From assembly GCF_014655595.1 (NCBI RefSeq), contig NZ_BNBL01000002.1, forward strand, positions 308,166-372,165: a DNA stretch of 64,000 nucleotides. The letters run 5' to 3'. Shown here in pieces: positions 41,501 through 49,210 of the stretch. The notes beneath the pieces are model-generated. The model had not been told where the DNA came from. It made no database searches and saw nothing but the letters and a program-made list of their open reading frames with translations. Positions within the stretch are counted from its first letter, which is position 1. Every line of letters starts with the position of its first letter. This DNA is from Streptomyces griseocarneus (GTDB taxonomy: Bacteria > Actinomycetota > Actinomycetes > Streptomycetales > Streptomycetaceae). The translations under genes and the position numbers were made by a program.

Positions 41501-44483
41501 CACCACGCTGGCCCTGCGGCTGTGGGAGAGCGGCGAGAGCGCCCTGCGGCTGGACGAGCTCAACGACGTCGCCGAGACCCTCACCGAGCTCGCCGACAGC
41601 AGGCTGTCCGTGCCGCAGGCCGCGCACGCCGTCGGCTCGGGCAGCCTGCTCGTCCGTACGGACGAGGGCCTGTTCCGGTTCATCCACGGCTCGGTGGCCG
41701 AATGGCTGGTGGCCCGCGAGGCCGCGGAGCGGCTCGGCCAGGAGGGCCACGGCGAGGCCGGCCTGCTGGCCCGCCGCCACCTCAGCCGGCTCGCCGTCGA
41801 GTTCCTGTGCGACCTCGCCGACCACCGCACCTGCCAGCGGTGGGCCGAGGCGACGCTGGCCGCCGAGGCGGGCGAGGCGGACGGCGGCGCGGGCGAGACC
41901 GCCCGGGCCAACGCCGTGAAGATCCTCAACCGCCTCCGGGTGCCCGCCCACACCGACCTGCGCGGCGCCGTCCTCGCCGGGGAGGACCTCTCCTACCGCG
42001 ACTTCTCCGGCGTCGACCTCACCCGCGCCGACCTCACCGACGCCGGCCTGGTGGGCGCCGACTTCTCCGGCGCGATCCTGCGCGAGGCCCGCCTCGCCGG
42101 GGCCCGCCTGGACGACGCCGACCTCAGCCGGGCCGACCTGCGCGGCGCGGACCTGCGCCGGGCCCGGCTGGTGCGCACCGACCTGCGCGGCGCCCGGGTC
42201 ACCGGCAGCAGCTGGCACCGCGCGGCCCTGATCAACACCGTCGCCGACCGGGACGTCCTCGCCACCCCCGAACTGCGGGGCGCCGCCGTCGCCCCCGGAC
42301 TGCCCGCCGAGCCGGGCTTCAGACCCTCCGCGGTCGGCGTCCCCTACGGCTTCGACATGCGCACCAGCCGCCTGCCCGAACCCGTCGCGTTCAGCCCCGG
42401 CGGCGAACTCCTCGCCCTCGGCAGCGAGGACGGCGGCGTCCTGGTGTGCGACGCCGCCACCGGCACCGCCCTGCGCACCCTCCAGGGGCACACGGGCCGC
42501 GTCTACGCCGTCAAGTTCCGCCCCGGCGTGCTCGCCACCGGAGGCGCCGACGGCACCGTACGACTGTGGGACCCGGTCTCGGGAGCCTGCCTGCACCGGC
42601 TCGAGGTGCACTCCGGCGGCGTCTGGCCGGTCTCGCTCGACCGGTCCGGCACCCGCCTGGCCACCGGCGACGCCGACGGCACCGTCACCCTCTGGGACGT
42701 CGCCGGCGGCACGCCCGCGCACCGGCTGGCGGGGCACCACGCCCCCGTCTACACCGCCGTGTTCAGCCCCGACGGCACGGTCCTGGCCACCGGCGACGCC
42801 GCGGCGGCCGTACGCCTGTGGGACACCCGCTCCGGCCGTCTCCTCGGCGAGCTGACCGGCCACCGGGGAGCGGTCTACCGCGCCTCCTTCAGCCCCGACG
42901 GAACGCTGCTGGCCACCGGCGACATGGGCGAGGGCGACCGCGGCACGGTACGGATCTGGGACGTCGCCGAACGGCGGCTGCGCCACACCTGCGCCGGACA
43001 CCCCGGCCGCATCTACACCCTCGACTTCCACCCCTCCGGCACGCTGCTGGCCAGCGGCGACACCGAGGGCCGCGTCCTGCTGTGGGACCCGCGCACCGGA
43101 AGCCCCGCCGGCGCCCCGCTGCTCGGGGGCGGCGCCGTCTACCAAGTGGTGTTCGACCCCGAGGGCGGCATGCTGGCCGCGGGCGGCAGCGACGGCTCGG
43201 TCCGGCTCTGGCAGCTCACCCCGCCCGCGTCCGACGGCGCCGGCTGGTCGGCGACCGCCCTGCGCCGGCAGCCGGCCGACCACCAGGGGTCGGTGTGGGC
43301 CTGCCGGTTCCGGCCGCACGGCGGCGCGGCGGGAGCGCCGGACGCCGGGCCGCTGCTGGTCTCGGCGGGCAACGACGGAGCGGTGCGGCTGTGGGACACC
43401 GCCACCGGCCGCGGCAGGAGCATCCTGCGCGGCCACGGACGCAAGATCGTCAGCCTGGCGTTCGGCGACGGCGGCGCCCACCTCGCGGCCTGCGGGAACG
43501 ACGGCGTGGTCCGCCTGTGGGAGCCCGCCACCGGGCGCAAGGTCCGCGAGCTCACCGGGGACAACGACCGCCTGGTCTCCGCCGTGTTCACCCCCGGCGC
43601 GCCCGTGCTCGCGACCCCCAGCAGCGACGGCGACGTCTATCTGTGGAACGCCGCCACGGGCGAGTACCAGCGCGAGATCGACGCCGAGACCGACCACGTC
43701 TGGGCCGAGACCTTCAGCGCCGACGGCGAGATCCTCGCCACCGCCAACGACGACGACACCGTGCGGCTGTGGTACCGCAGCACCGGCGCGCAGGTGACCA
43801 CGCTCGGCGGGCACCGCGGACGGGTGCGTTCCATCTCCTTCACCGCGGACGGCTCGCGACTGGCCACCGGCTGCGACGACACGTACGTACGCCTGTGGGA
43901 CCTGGCCGGAGGCGGCCTGGTCGCCGAACTCGCCGGTCACGAGGACCGGGTGTACGCGGTGGTCCACGGCCCGGGCGACGCCTGGCTGGCGAGCGCCTCG
44001 TGGGACGGGCAGGCCATCGTCTGGCGGGACGGCGGGCTCCGGCACCGCCTGCGCGGCCACTCCGGCAGGATCTGGGCCGCCGCCGCCCATCCGACGCGTT
44101 CGCTGCTGGCCACGGCGGGGGACGACCGGGACGTGCGGCTGTGGGACCCCGAGTCCGGCCGGGAGACCGGCCGCCTCACCGGCCACACCGGGCGCGTCCT
44201 GGCCCTCGCCTTCAGCCCCGACGGCGCGTTGCTGGCCAGCGGCGGCGAGGACGGCACGGTGCGGCTGTGGTCGGTGCCGGCCGAGGGCCCGCCCACCGCG
44301 CGGGCCGTCCTGATCGGCGTGCCGGGCGGCTGGGCCGCGCTGAACCCCTCGGGGGGCTACAAGTTCGACGGCGACGTGGCGGGCGAGTTCTGGCACGTGG
44401 TGGGGATGTGCCGGTTCGAGCCCGGCGAGCTCGACGACCTCCTGCCGGGGGTGAGGCGCCTGCCGGTGGACGGGGCGATCTGA
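38514..44483 (+). CDS. TIR / degenerate metallophosphoesterase / NACHT / pentapeptide / WD40 protein
   Basis: A 1,989-residue protein. Order: TIR domain (about 14-145, DFFISYSPADERW; Glu86 in GRMEW is the likely NADase glutamate); Pro-rich linker; calcineurin-like phosphoesterase fold (about 208-405) that keeps TGDLTASG but reads LHLAGPSFG and VPGGQDVN where active enzymes have D-x-H and GNHD, so metal ligands are lost; an unassigned region (405-700); a NACHT NTPase (Walker A GDFGHGKT at 750, Walker B LLFDGFDEL at about 825); pentapeptide repeats (about 1149-1225); 15 WD40 repeats (about 1290-1925). The architecture suggests a ligand-triggered immune-type sensor whose TIR end depletes NAD or makes a signal. 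Start ATG 38514. Confidence 0.85.
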   Translation: MVARQEIAGQHRLLDFFISYSPADERWAAWIAWILEEAGYRTVIQAWDFVPGTNFVDFMDRGVSESAAVIAVLSRNYERSRYGRMEWQAALRADPDAPERRLITVRVEDIPVEGLLATITYVDLVGVQDTDAARELLLTRVGHALEGRARPESHPRFPGFPQPPDRPSGPAASVPPPGRQPGSPGWAGRRRPASPPGYPQAPDGGRGRESLTVLHLAGPSFGRGADPAELQATIWGDLVELTDAGAPAPDLLVVTGDLTASGSPRECDQALNFLTGLRSRLGLAADRLAVVPGGQDVNQAACRAYFSTCEADEMQPRPPYWPKWRHYARLFQELYQGLDTVFDSDQPWTLFPVPALRTVVAGLNSSMAYSHRPDDQYGWIGAEQAAWFAQALRPYEQEGWLRLGALRHAPETGRALDADDAGPGRPGTTPARPARTTLGYDPVRAPGPARRTATTPRLRDTDVLTRLTAPRLHLLLHGPTGDGRPASGPADAFALPLAARDLPVLGAPGPGRHRLLQLTRDGFTAWPESPDGAPRRYAVAWHGTRALEPDPAPGDPAPADDPTAGDEPPAPETRAVQAPLEALMDRVADVCRIRHEGVQLRRVPGDPPSLLITWTEAGFVRQQRVGVCSGTPGAEDIDRFIDHVHASDTEPDAELVHDGPPPERSLRERARRRGVLVRSFTAFQGLLDLRGYVAGQTERLAGDPQYQPSLYLPQRYRELERPGGVERDGLVDDVLRLLDADHGRFLLILGDFGHGKTFALREVARRLPEELPHLVPVLIQLNALDKAHTLDGLVAAHLAGHGVDSIDLRAFRYMLRQGRIVLLFDGFDELVNQVSYDRAADHLQVLLDAAVDSAKIVVSSRTQHFRSQAQVLTALGERVGLLPQRRVLAVQEFTPRQIRSYLVNRYGDEHAADRRMRLLEGIPDLLALCRNPRLLSFVADLDHERLRAVAGAGRALSPARLYEEVFTSWLRHEERRGQGGPGGTPGLGLRQLWQAVTTLALRLWESGESALRLDELNDVAETLTELADSRLSVPQAAHAVGSGSLLVRTDEGLFRFIHGSVAEWLVAREAAERLGQEGHGEAGLLARRHLSRLAVEFLCDLADHRTCQRWAEATLAAEAGEADGGAGETARANAVKILNRLRVPAHTDLRGAVLAGEDLSYRDFSGVDLTRADLTDAGLVGADFSGAILREARLAGARLDDADLSRADLRGADLRRARLVRTDLRGARVTGSSWHRAALINTVADRDVLATPELRGAAVAPGLPAEPGFRPSAVGVPYGFDMRTSRLPEPVAFSPGGELLALGSEDGGVLVCDAATGTALRTLQGHTGRVYAVKFRPGVLATGGADGTVRLWDPVSGACLHRLEVHSGGVWPVSLDRSGTRLATGDADGTVTLWDVAGGTPAHRLAGHHAPVYTAVFSPDGTVLATGDAAAAVRLWDTRSGRLLGELTGHRGAVYRASFSPDGTLLATGDMGEGDRGTVRIWDVAERRLRHTCAGHPGRIYTLDFHPSGTLLASGDTEGRVLLWDPRTGSPAGAPLLGGGAVYQVVFDPEGGMLAAGGSDGSVRLWQLTPPASDGAGWSATALRRQPADHQGSVWACRFRPHGGAAGAPDAGPLLVSAGNDGAVRLWDTATGRGRSILRGHGRKIVSLAFGDGGAHLAACGNDGVVRLWEPATGRKVRELTGDNDRLVSAVFTPGAPVLATPSSDGDVYLWNAATGEYQREIDAETDHVWAETFSADGEILATANDDDTVRLWYRSTGAQVTTLGGHRGRVRSISFTADGSRLATGCDDTYVRLWDLAGGGLVAELAGHEDRVYAVVHGPGDAWLASASWDGQAIVWRDGGLRHRLRGHSGRIWAAAAHPTRSLLATAGDDRDVRLWDPESGRETGRLTGHTGRVLALAFSPDGALLASGGEDGTVRLWSVPAEGPPTARAVLIGVPGGWAALNPSGGYKFDGDVAGEFWHVVGMCRFEPGELDDLLPGVRRLPVDGAI

Positions 44484-44490
44484 CGGCACA

Positions 44491-44521
44491 GTCGGACGGC
44501 GCGATCCGGGCGCCGTCCGAC
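44491..44521 (+). terminator. Strong terminator after the TIR-NACHT-WD40 gene
   Basis: GTCGGACGGCGC (44491-44502), a 7-base loop, then the exact complement at 44510-44521, starting eight bases after the stop. The giant gene is thus a single-gene transcription unit. Confidence 0.85.
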
Positions 44522-44591
44522 GGCGTGCGGGGCCGCATGCCCCGGCGTGTGGCCACTGGTGAGCGCCCGGCCCATGATGTTCACTGGGGGC

Positions 44592-45044
44592 ATGCCTCTT
44601 GACGGTGAGTACGAGCCGAGTTCCGCCCAGTGGGTACGCGAGCAGGTCGAGCTGTACGAGAGTTCCGGCGGCACCCAGGGCACCACGATGCGCGGCATGC
44701 CGGTGATCATCCTGACGTCGGTCGGGGCGCGCTCCGGCAAGCTCCGCAAGACGCCCCTGATGCGGGTCGAGCACCAGGGCCTGTACGCCGTGGTCGCCTC
44801 CCTGGGCGGCGCCCCCAAGCACCCGGTGTGGTACTTCAACCTCAAGGCGCAGCCACGCGTCGAGCTGCAGGACGGCCCGGTCAGGCGGGACATGGTCGCC
44901 CGGGAGATCGAGGGCGAGGAGAAGGCCCTGTGGTGGGGGCGCGCGGTCGAGGCGTACCCCGACTACGACGACTACCAGGCCAAGACCGAGCGCGAGATCC
45001 CCGTGTTCGTCCTCGAGCCCGCTGCCGGCCGGCTGCCGGCCTAG
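44592..45044 (+). CDS. F420-dependent nitroreductase (DDN) family protein
   Basis: A 150-residue split-beta-barrel protein starting [10 protein letters not shown], the usual N-terminus of this family. Landmarks are [55 protein letters not shown] and PVFVLEPA, as in Mycobacterium Ddn and FDOR-B enzymes. They bind the deazaflavin F420 and reduce quinones, nitroaromatics or biliverdin-like substrates. The in-frame ATG 44574 is an alternative start. It lies between the TIR gene terminator and a convergent ATPase gene and appears monocistronic. Confidence 0.88.
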   Translation: MPLDGEYEPSSAQWVREQVELYESSGGTQGTTMRGMPVIILTSVGARSGKLRKTPLMRVEHQGLYAVVASLGGAPKHPVWYFNLKAQPRVELQDGPVRRDMVAREIEGEEKALWWGRAVEAYPDYDDYQAKTEREIPVFVLEPAAGRLPA

Positions 45045-45070
45045 GGCCCGCCCCGACCCATCGGACACGC

Positions 45071-45766
45071 CTAGCGGCCGGCGAACTCCACGGCGGCGAC
45101 GCGCTCGCGCGACGTCCGGTCGAGCAGCACCACCGAGGCCGCCTCGGCGACGGCGTCCGGCAGCGGGGCCTCCCGCTCCGGGCGCCCGTCGTGCCCGTCG
45201 TGCCCGTTCAGGGCGGTCAGCAGTCGTTCGAGGCCGCGCCGGTGGCGGTCGAAGACGCGGGCCGGGGCCCACCGGCCGCGGGCCTCCTGGCCGGCCAGGG
45301 CCTCGGCCGCCCCCACGTCCAGCAGCACCACGTGCAGTTCGCGCCCCTGGCGTCCCGCGGCCCGGGCCAGCCACCGGCGCATCCAGGGCCGGCTGCCGCA
45401 GTCGTGCACCAGCACCGGCCCGCCGCCGCGCACCTCCGCGCGCAGCCACCGGACGTGCTCGAGCCGGGCCCAGGGCCGGTACACCGCGTAGGGCAGCCGG
45501 GCCGGCATCACGGCCTCGCACGCGACGTGGACGGTCCGGGGGTCCACGACGGCCGCCGTGCGGGACCAGCGGCGCAGCAGGGTGCTCTTGCCGCTGCCGG
45601 GCAGGCCGGAGACGACCACCACGGCACCCGGGGGATAGGACAGCACGGCCGGGACGGCGCGTCGCCCCCTCAGGTCCACCAGCCCACGCGGCCTCAGCGC
45701 TCGCTCCGGCTCCTCGGCCGGCCCGGTTTCCGTGACCGTGGTGGCCGGCCCGCCTATGTCACTCAC
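45071..45766 (-). CDS. P-loop ATPase/kinase-like protein
   Basis: A 231-residue protein starting at GTG 45766 (VSDIGGPATT) behind AGGGGA; the longer open frame to 45985 is Pro-rich and not coding-like. Walker A is VVSGLPGSGKSTLLRRW at about residues 50-65. Later motifs include VLVHDCGSRPWMRRWLARAA and VVLLDVGAAEALAGQEARGR, consistent with a small zeta-toxin/AAA_33-type nucleoside or metabolite kinase. The substrate is unknown. Convergent with the F420 reductase and divergent from a small secreted protein. Confidence 0.65.
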   Translation of the reverse strand: MSDIGGPATTVTETGPAEEPERALRPRGLVDLRGRRAVPAVLSYPPGAVVVVSGLPGSGKSTLLRRWSRTAAVVDPRTVHVACEAVMPARLPYAVYRPWARLEHVRWLRAEVRGGGPVLVHDCGSRPWMRRWLARAAGRQGRELHVVLLDVGAAEALAGQEARGRWAPARVFDRHRRGLERLLTALNGHDGHDGRPEREAPLPDAVAEAASVVLLDRTSRERVAAVEFAGR

Positions 45767-45983
45767 TGTGTCCCCTGTCCCGACCTGTCGTCCCCCAGCC
45801 TCGCACGGCGTTGCCGGCGGGCCCGGGAGAGCCCCCACCGGAGGGGCGGGGGACAGCCTGGGAGACGCCGGTGCGGGCCGGTCGGTTTCCCGGCCCCCGG
45901 CTACCGGCCAGGGTGCTGCGGCAGGGGGAGGGGAAGGAGGGCGCGGACAGTGTCCGGAATACGCCGTGATCGTTGAATAAACC

Positions 45984-46238
45984 ATGAAGAATCACATCGC
46001 GACGCGCCTCACGGCGGGACCGGTTCTCCTCGCCGCGTGCGGCCTCGCCCTCTCCGCGGGCACCGCGCGGGCGGCCGACGGGAACGGCGCCGGAGCTCCT
46101 TCCCTGACCGAGCGGGTCTCCCGGCTGGCGTCCGTCGACACCGCGCCCGTCGGTCAGGCCGCCTCCCTGGTGAAGGAGGAGATCCCCAAGGAGGCCACCG
46201 GCCGGATCTACGTCCGGTCACCCCTGGCCGACGCCTGA
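45984..46238 (+). CDS. Small secreted protein, 84 aa
   Basis: ATG 45984 opens a signal peptide (basic MKNHIATR, hydrophobic LLAACGLALSAGTARA, AxA cleavage). The mature 50-odd residues contain SLTERVSRLASVDTAPVG and VKEEIPKEATGRIYV. The family is not recognised. The last 21 bases overlap the convergent VOC gene. Similar tiny exported proteins are common in Streptomyces. Confidence 0.6.
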   Translation: MKNHIATRLTAGPVLLAACGLALSAGTARAADGNGAGAPSLTERVSRLASVDTAPVGQAASLVKEEIPKEATGRIYVRSPLADA

Positions 46239-47036
46239 TCCGCCGGCGTCCGACGCGGGGGCCAGCACCACGAAGTCCGCGCCGGAGGGGTCCAGGCAGA
46301 TGGCCAGGCGTCCGACCCCCTCCGCGTCCTCCGGGCCCATCTGCAGACCGCCGCCGTTGCCCCTGACCCGGTCGACGGTGGCGTCGCAGTCGGTCACCGC
46401 GAAGACCGGGTGCCAGTAGGGGCGCCCGGAGGTGAGGGTCAGGTGCTCCCCCGGGAGCTCCATGATGCCGCCCTGCATGCGCTCCTCGCCGCAGCCGGCG
46501 GGAGTGACGAGGGCGTACGTGCCGCCGCCCGGCAGCTGCATGTCCGAGGTCTGCCAGCCGAACAGGGAGCCGTAGAAGGCCTTCGCGGCCGCCGCGTCCG
46601 TGGTGTAGAGCTCGGTCCAGGCCAGCGTGCCCGGGGCGTCGACCGCTTCCAGGCCCGGGCTCGTGCCGGGCTGCCACACCGCGAACTGCCCGCCCAGCGG
46701 ATCGGTGAGCTGGGCCATCATCCCCTCGCCGTCGGCGTCCACCGGCGCGACCCGCACCCGTCCGCCCGCCCGCTCGGTGGCCTCGGCCGCGGCGCGGGCG
46801 TCCGGGGTGTTGAAGTAGATCATCCAGGCCGAACGGGCACCCTCCTCCGTGAGCCGGCCCAGCCCGCCCACCGTCCGGCCGTCCAGCTTGAAGATGCCGT
46901 AATCGGCCATGTCGGCACCGGCGGTCTCGAACTCCCAGCCGAAGACGGCCCGGTAGAACCCCGCCGTCGCCGCCACGTCGGGGGCGCCCAGGTCGATCCA
47001 GCTCGGAGAGCCGGGACGGAAATCGGTGGTGATCAT
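46218..47036 (-). CDS. Two-domain VOC (glyoxalase/extradiol-like) protein
   Basis: A 272-residue protein with two beta-alpha-beta-beta-beta repeats: residues about 10-125 (PSWIDLGAPDVAATAGFYRAV, WMIYFNTPDARAA, TDPLGGQFAVWQP) and about 140-260 (LAWTELYTTDAAAAKAFYGS, HPVFAVTDCDATVD, LDPSGADFVVLAP). It resembles hydroxylase-type VOC proteins common in actinomycetes. It starts at ATG 47036 behind AAGGGCAGG. Divergent from the flavohaemoglobin across a region holding strong palindromes. A related protein of the same architecture is at 59373. Confidence 0.82.
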   Translation of the reverse strand: MITTDFRPGSPSWIDLGAPDVAATAGFYRAVFGWEFETAGADMADYGIFKLDGRTVGGLGRLTEEGARSAWMIYFNTPDARAAAEATERAGGRVRVAPVDADGEGMMAQLTDPLGGQFAVWQPGTSPGLEAVDAPGTLAWTELYTTDAAAAKAFYGSLFGWQTSDMQLPGGGTYALVTPAGCGEERMQGGIMELPGEHLTLTSGRPYWHPVFAVTDCDATVDRVRGNGGGLQMGPEDAEGVGRLAICLDPSGADFVVLAPASDAGGSGVGQG

Positions 47037-47168
47037 GGCCTGCCCTTCGCCGGTCCTCGTCCGTTCCGCGTCCGTTCCGCGGCGAAATCCCCGGGCGGTC
47101 CCCTGTGGCACCCGCCCGGGCCCTCGCCCGGACAGCCTGTCACCGGCCACCGGCACCCGCCCGCCGGA

Positions 47169-47214
47169 ACAGGGCCGTTCGGCCCTGTCGCCCGGGCCGA
47201 ACGGGCCCGTTCGG
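47169..47214. promoter_or_regulatory. Operator-like palindromes between the VOC and flavohaemoglobin genes
   Basis: Two dyads lie in tandem: ACAGGGCC-GTTC-GGCCCTGT (47169-47188) and the perfect 18-base palindrome CCGAACGGGCCCGTTCGG (47197-47214). Both contain CCGTTCGG-type half-sites. They end 51 bases before the flavohaemoglobin start, immediately upstream of a -10-like CATACT (47222-47227). Such tandem dyads are typical operators; the regulator is unknown (a nitric-oxide or redox repressor is a guess). Confidence 0.5.
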
Positions 47215-47265
47215 GCGGTGACATACTGCTTTGCCACCCCACCCCCGTTACCGGAGATCCGGCCT

Positions 47266-48555
47266 GTGAACACCAGCACCCAGGGCAACGACTACTACGC
47301 GCTGCTGGCGAGGCACGACGCGATGCGGCTGCGCAGGCAGCTGCTGACGCCCGGCGCGTTATCCGCCCGGGACGAGCCCCCGGCACGCCCGTCGGCCCCC
47401 GACGACGCCGACCGGCGGCTGATCCGACGTGAGCTGCCCCTGGTCACGCCCTTCGAGGACCTCATCACCCACCTGTACGACGTGATGTTCAGGCGCTGGC
47501 CCTACCTGAGGTCCCTCTTCCCCGAGTCCATGGCCTTCCAGCGCGAGCACCTCGCCCGGATGTTCCACTACCTGACGGAGAACCTGGACCGCCCCGACGA
47601 GGTCGCCGCCACCTTCACCCGGCTCGGCCGCGACCACCGCAAGCTCGGCGTCCGGCCGGCGCACTACGAGGCCTTCGAGGCCGCGCTGTGCGAGGCGCTG
47701 CGGATCCGCGCGGGCGAGCGGTGGAGCGCGGAGCTGGAACAGGCCTGGCTGCGCATGCTGCGGTCCGCCGTCGACGCCATGGTCGCCGGCGCGGACGCCG
47801 CCATCGGCGAACCGCCCTCCTGGCACGGGGTGGTGGTCGCCCACGAACTCCGCCGCCCCGACCTCGCGGTGCTGCGCGTGCGGACCCATGAGGCCTACCC
47901 CTACCGGGCCGGGCAGTACGGCGCCCTGGAGTCGCCGCTGCTCCCGCACGCCTGGCGGCACTACTCGATCGCCTGCGCGCCCCGGGCCGACGACATCGTC
48001 GAGTTCCACGTCCGGCAGACCGGCACGGGCGGGGTGAGCGAGGCGCTCGTCCGTCGCACCGGCGTGGGCGACACGCTGCGGCTCGGCCCCGCCACGGGGG
48101 CGATGACCCTGGGCGGCGAGCTCGCGCGCGACCTGCTGCTGGTGGCCGGCGGCACGGGCCTGGCCCCCCTCAAGGCCCTGCTGCAGGAGGTGTCGGCACG
48201 CCCCTCCGGGCACCGGCTGGTCCACCTCGTCGTCGGCGCCCGGGACCGCGCCGACCTGTACGACGGCGACTGGCTCGCCGACCTGGAGAGCCGGCGGCCG
48301 TGGCTGCGCGTGGTGCCCGTGCTCGGCGACGAGAGCGCGACGCGCGGCGGCGGCACGGTGGTCGACGCCCTCCGGCGGGACGACGTCGACTGGTCGAACA
48401 GGACGGCCTACGTCAGCGGCCCCCCGGCGATGGTCGTCGCCACCGTCGCGCGGCTGACCGCGATGGGCCTGCCCGTCGGGCGGATCCACCACGACCCCCT
48501 CCCGCACGCCCCCCGGCACGCCGCCGCCCCCGCCGGGCACGGCGCCCGGCCGTGA
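47266..48555 (+). CDS. Flavohaemoglobin (globin plus FAD/NAD reductase)
   Basis: A 429-residue protein starting at GTG 47266 (GGAG nine bases upstream). A roughly 45-residue N-terminal extension precedes the globin (about 50-190) with FRRWPYLRSLFP and the proximal histidine in LGRDHRKLGVRPAHYEAF. The FAD-binding part has WRHYSIACAP (RxYS), and the NAD-binding part has LLLVAGGTGLAPLKALL and YVSGPPAMV. The protein would oxidise NO to nitrate using NAD(P)H and O2. Adjacent and convergent is the SenR/SenS haem-redox regulatory pair. The N-terminal extension is unusual for Hmp. Confidence 0.88.
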   Translation: MNTSTQGNDYYALLARHDAMRLRRQLLTPGALSARDEPPARPSAPDDADRRLIRRELPLVTPFEDLITHLYDVMFRRWPYLRSLFPESMAFQREHLARMFHYLTENLDRPDEVAATFTRLGRDHRKLGVRPAHYEAFEAALCEALRIRAGERWSAELEQAWLRMLRSAVDAMVAGADAAIGEPPSWHGVVVAHELRRPDLAVLRVRTHEAYPYRAGQYGALESPLLPHAWRHYSIACAPRADDIVEFHVRQTGTGGVSEALVRRTGVGDTLRLGPATGAMTLGGELARDLLLVAGGTGLAPLKALLQEVSARPSGHRLVHLVVGARDRADLYDGDWLADLESRRPWLRVVPVLGDESATRGGGTVVDALRRDDVDWSNRTAYVSGPPAMVVATVARLTAMGLPVGRIHHDPLPHAPRHAAAPAGHGARP

Positions 48556-48556
48556 G

Positions 48557-49210
48557 TCAGGGCAGCAGCCGCCGCTCCTTGGCCACGGCCACCGCGCCCG
48601 CGCGGGTGTCCACGCCGAGCTTGGCGTAGATCCGGCCCAGGTGGGTCTTGACCGTCGCCTCGCTGATGAACAGCGCCCGGGCGATCTCCCGGTTGCCCAG
48701 GCCGCGCGCCAGCTGTCCGAGGATGTCCTGCTCCCGCTCGGTGAGCGTGCCGGGAGCGGCGCCGCCGCGCATCTGCGCCATGACCCGGCCGACGACCGGC
48801 TGGGAGAAGGCGGTCCGCCCCCGGGCCGCCGCGTGGATCGCGGCGAACAGCTCCTCGGGGCGTTCGGCCTTCAGCAGATAGCCGGTCGCCCCGGCCTCGA
48901 CCGCCCGCCGGACGTCCGCGTCGGTGTCATAGGTCGTCAGGACCAGGACGTACGGCGCGCCGGGCGCGGCGGTGATGCGGCGGGTGGCCTCCACGCCGTC
49001 GATGCCGCCCGCCGCGCCCGTGGCCGGGCCGAGCTGCAGGTCCATCAGCACCACGTCCGGCCGCAGCCGGCCCGCCAGCGCGACGGCCTCCTCGCCGCTG
49101 CCGGTCTCGCCGACCACCTCGATGCCCGGCTCGCTGGCCAGCAGGGCCAGCAGACCGGCCCGGACGACCACGTGGTCGTCGCACAGCAGCAGGCGTACGG
49201 GGGCGTTCAC
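48557..49210 (-). CDS. senR: NarL/LuxR-type response regulator, SenR-like
   Basis: A 217-residue response regulator starting at GTG 49210. The receiver holds the acidic pair CDDHVVVRAG, the phosphoacceptor Asp57 in DVVLMDLQLG and a lysine in YLLKAERPEEL. The C-terminal HTH is LTEREQDILGQLARG, then ATVKTHLGRIYAKLGV. Its start overlaps the sensor kinase stop by four bases. The pair is divergent from an HbpS-like gene, the same combination as the S. reticuli SenS-SenR haem-redox system, so I name it senR by synteny and domain type. Confidence 0.85.
   Translation of the reverse strand: MNAPVRLLLCDDHVVVRAGLLALLASEPGIEVVGETGSGEEAVALAGRLRPDVVLMDLQLGPATGAAGGIDGVEATRRITAAPGAPYVLVLTTYDTDADVRRAVEAGATGYLLKAERPEELFAAIHAAARGRTAFSQPVVGRVMAQMRGGAAPGTLTEREQDILGQLARGLGNREIARALFISEATVKTHLGRIYAKLGVDTRAGAVAVAKERRLLP

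Noticed and set aside
38325..45521. Very long minus-strand open frame (about 2,400 codons) opposite the TIR-NACHT-WD40 gene
   Set aside because: In high-GC DNA the antisense frame lacks stops. Its translation is Gly/Ala/Val/Glu repeats mirroring the WD40 codons, with no domain, while the plus strand shows complete domains and a promoter.
45767..45985. Longer start for the P-loop ATPase gene
   Set aside because: This segment is Pro-rich and non-homologous; GTG 45766 has its own ribosome site and leaves room for the divergent promoter.
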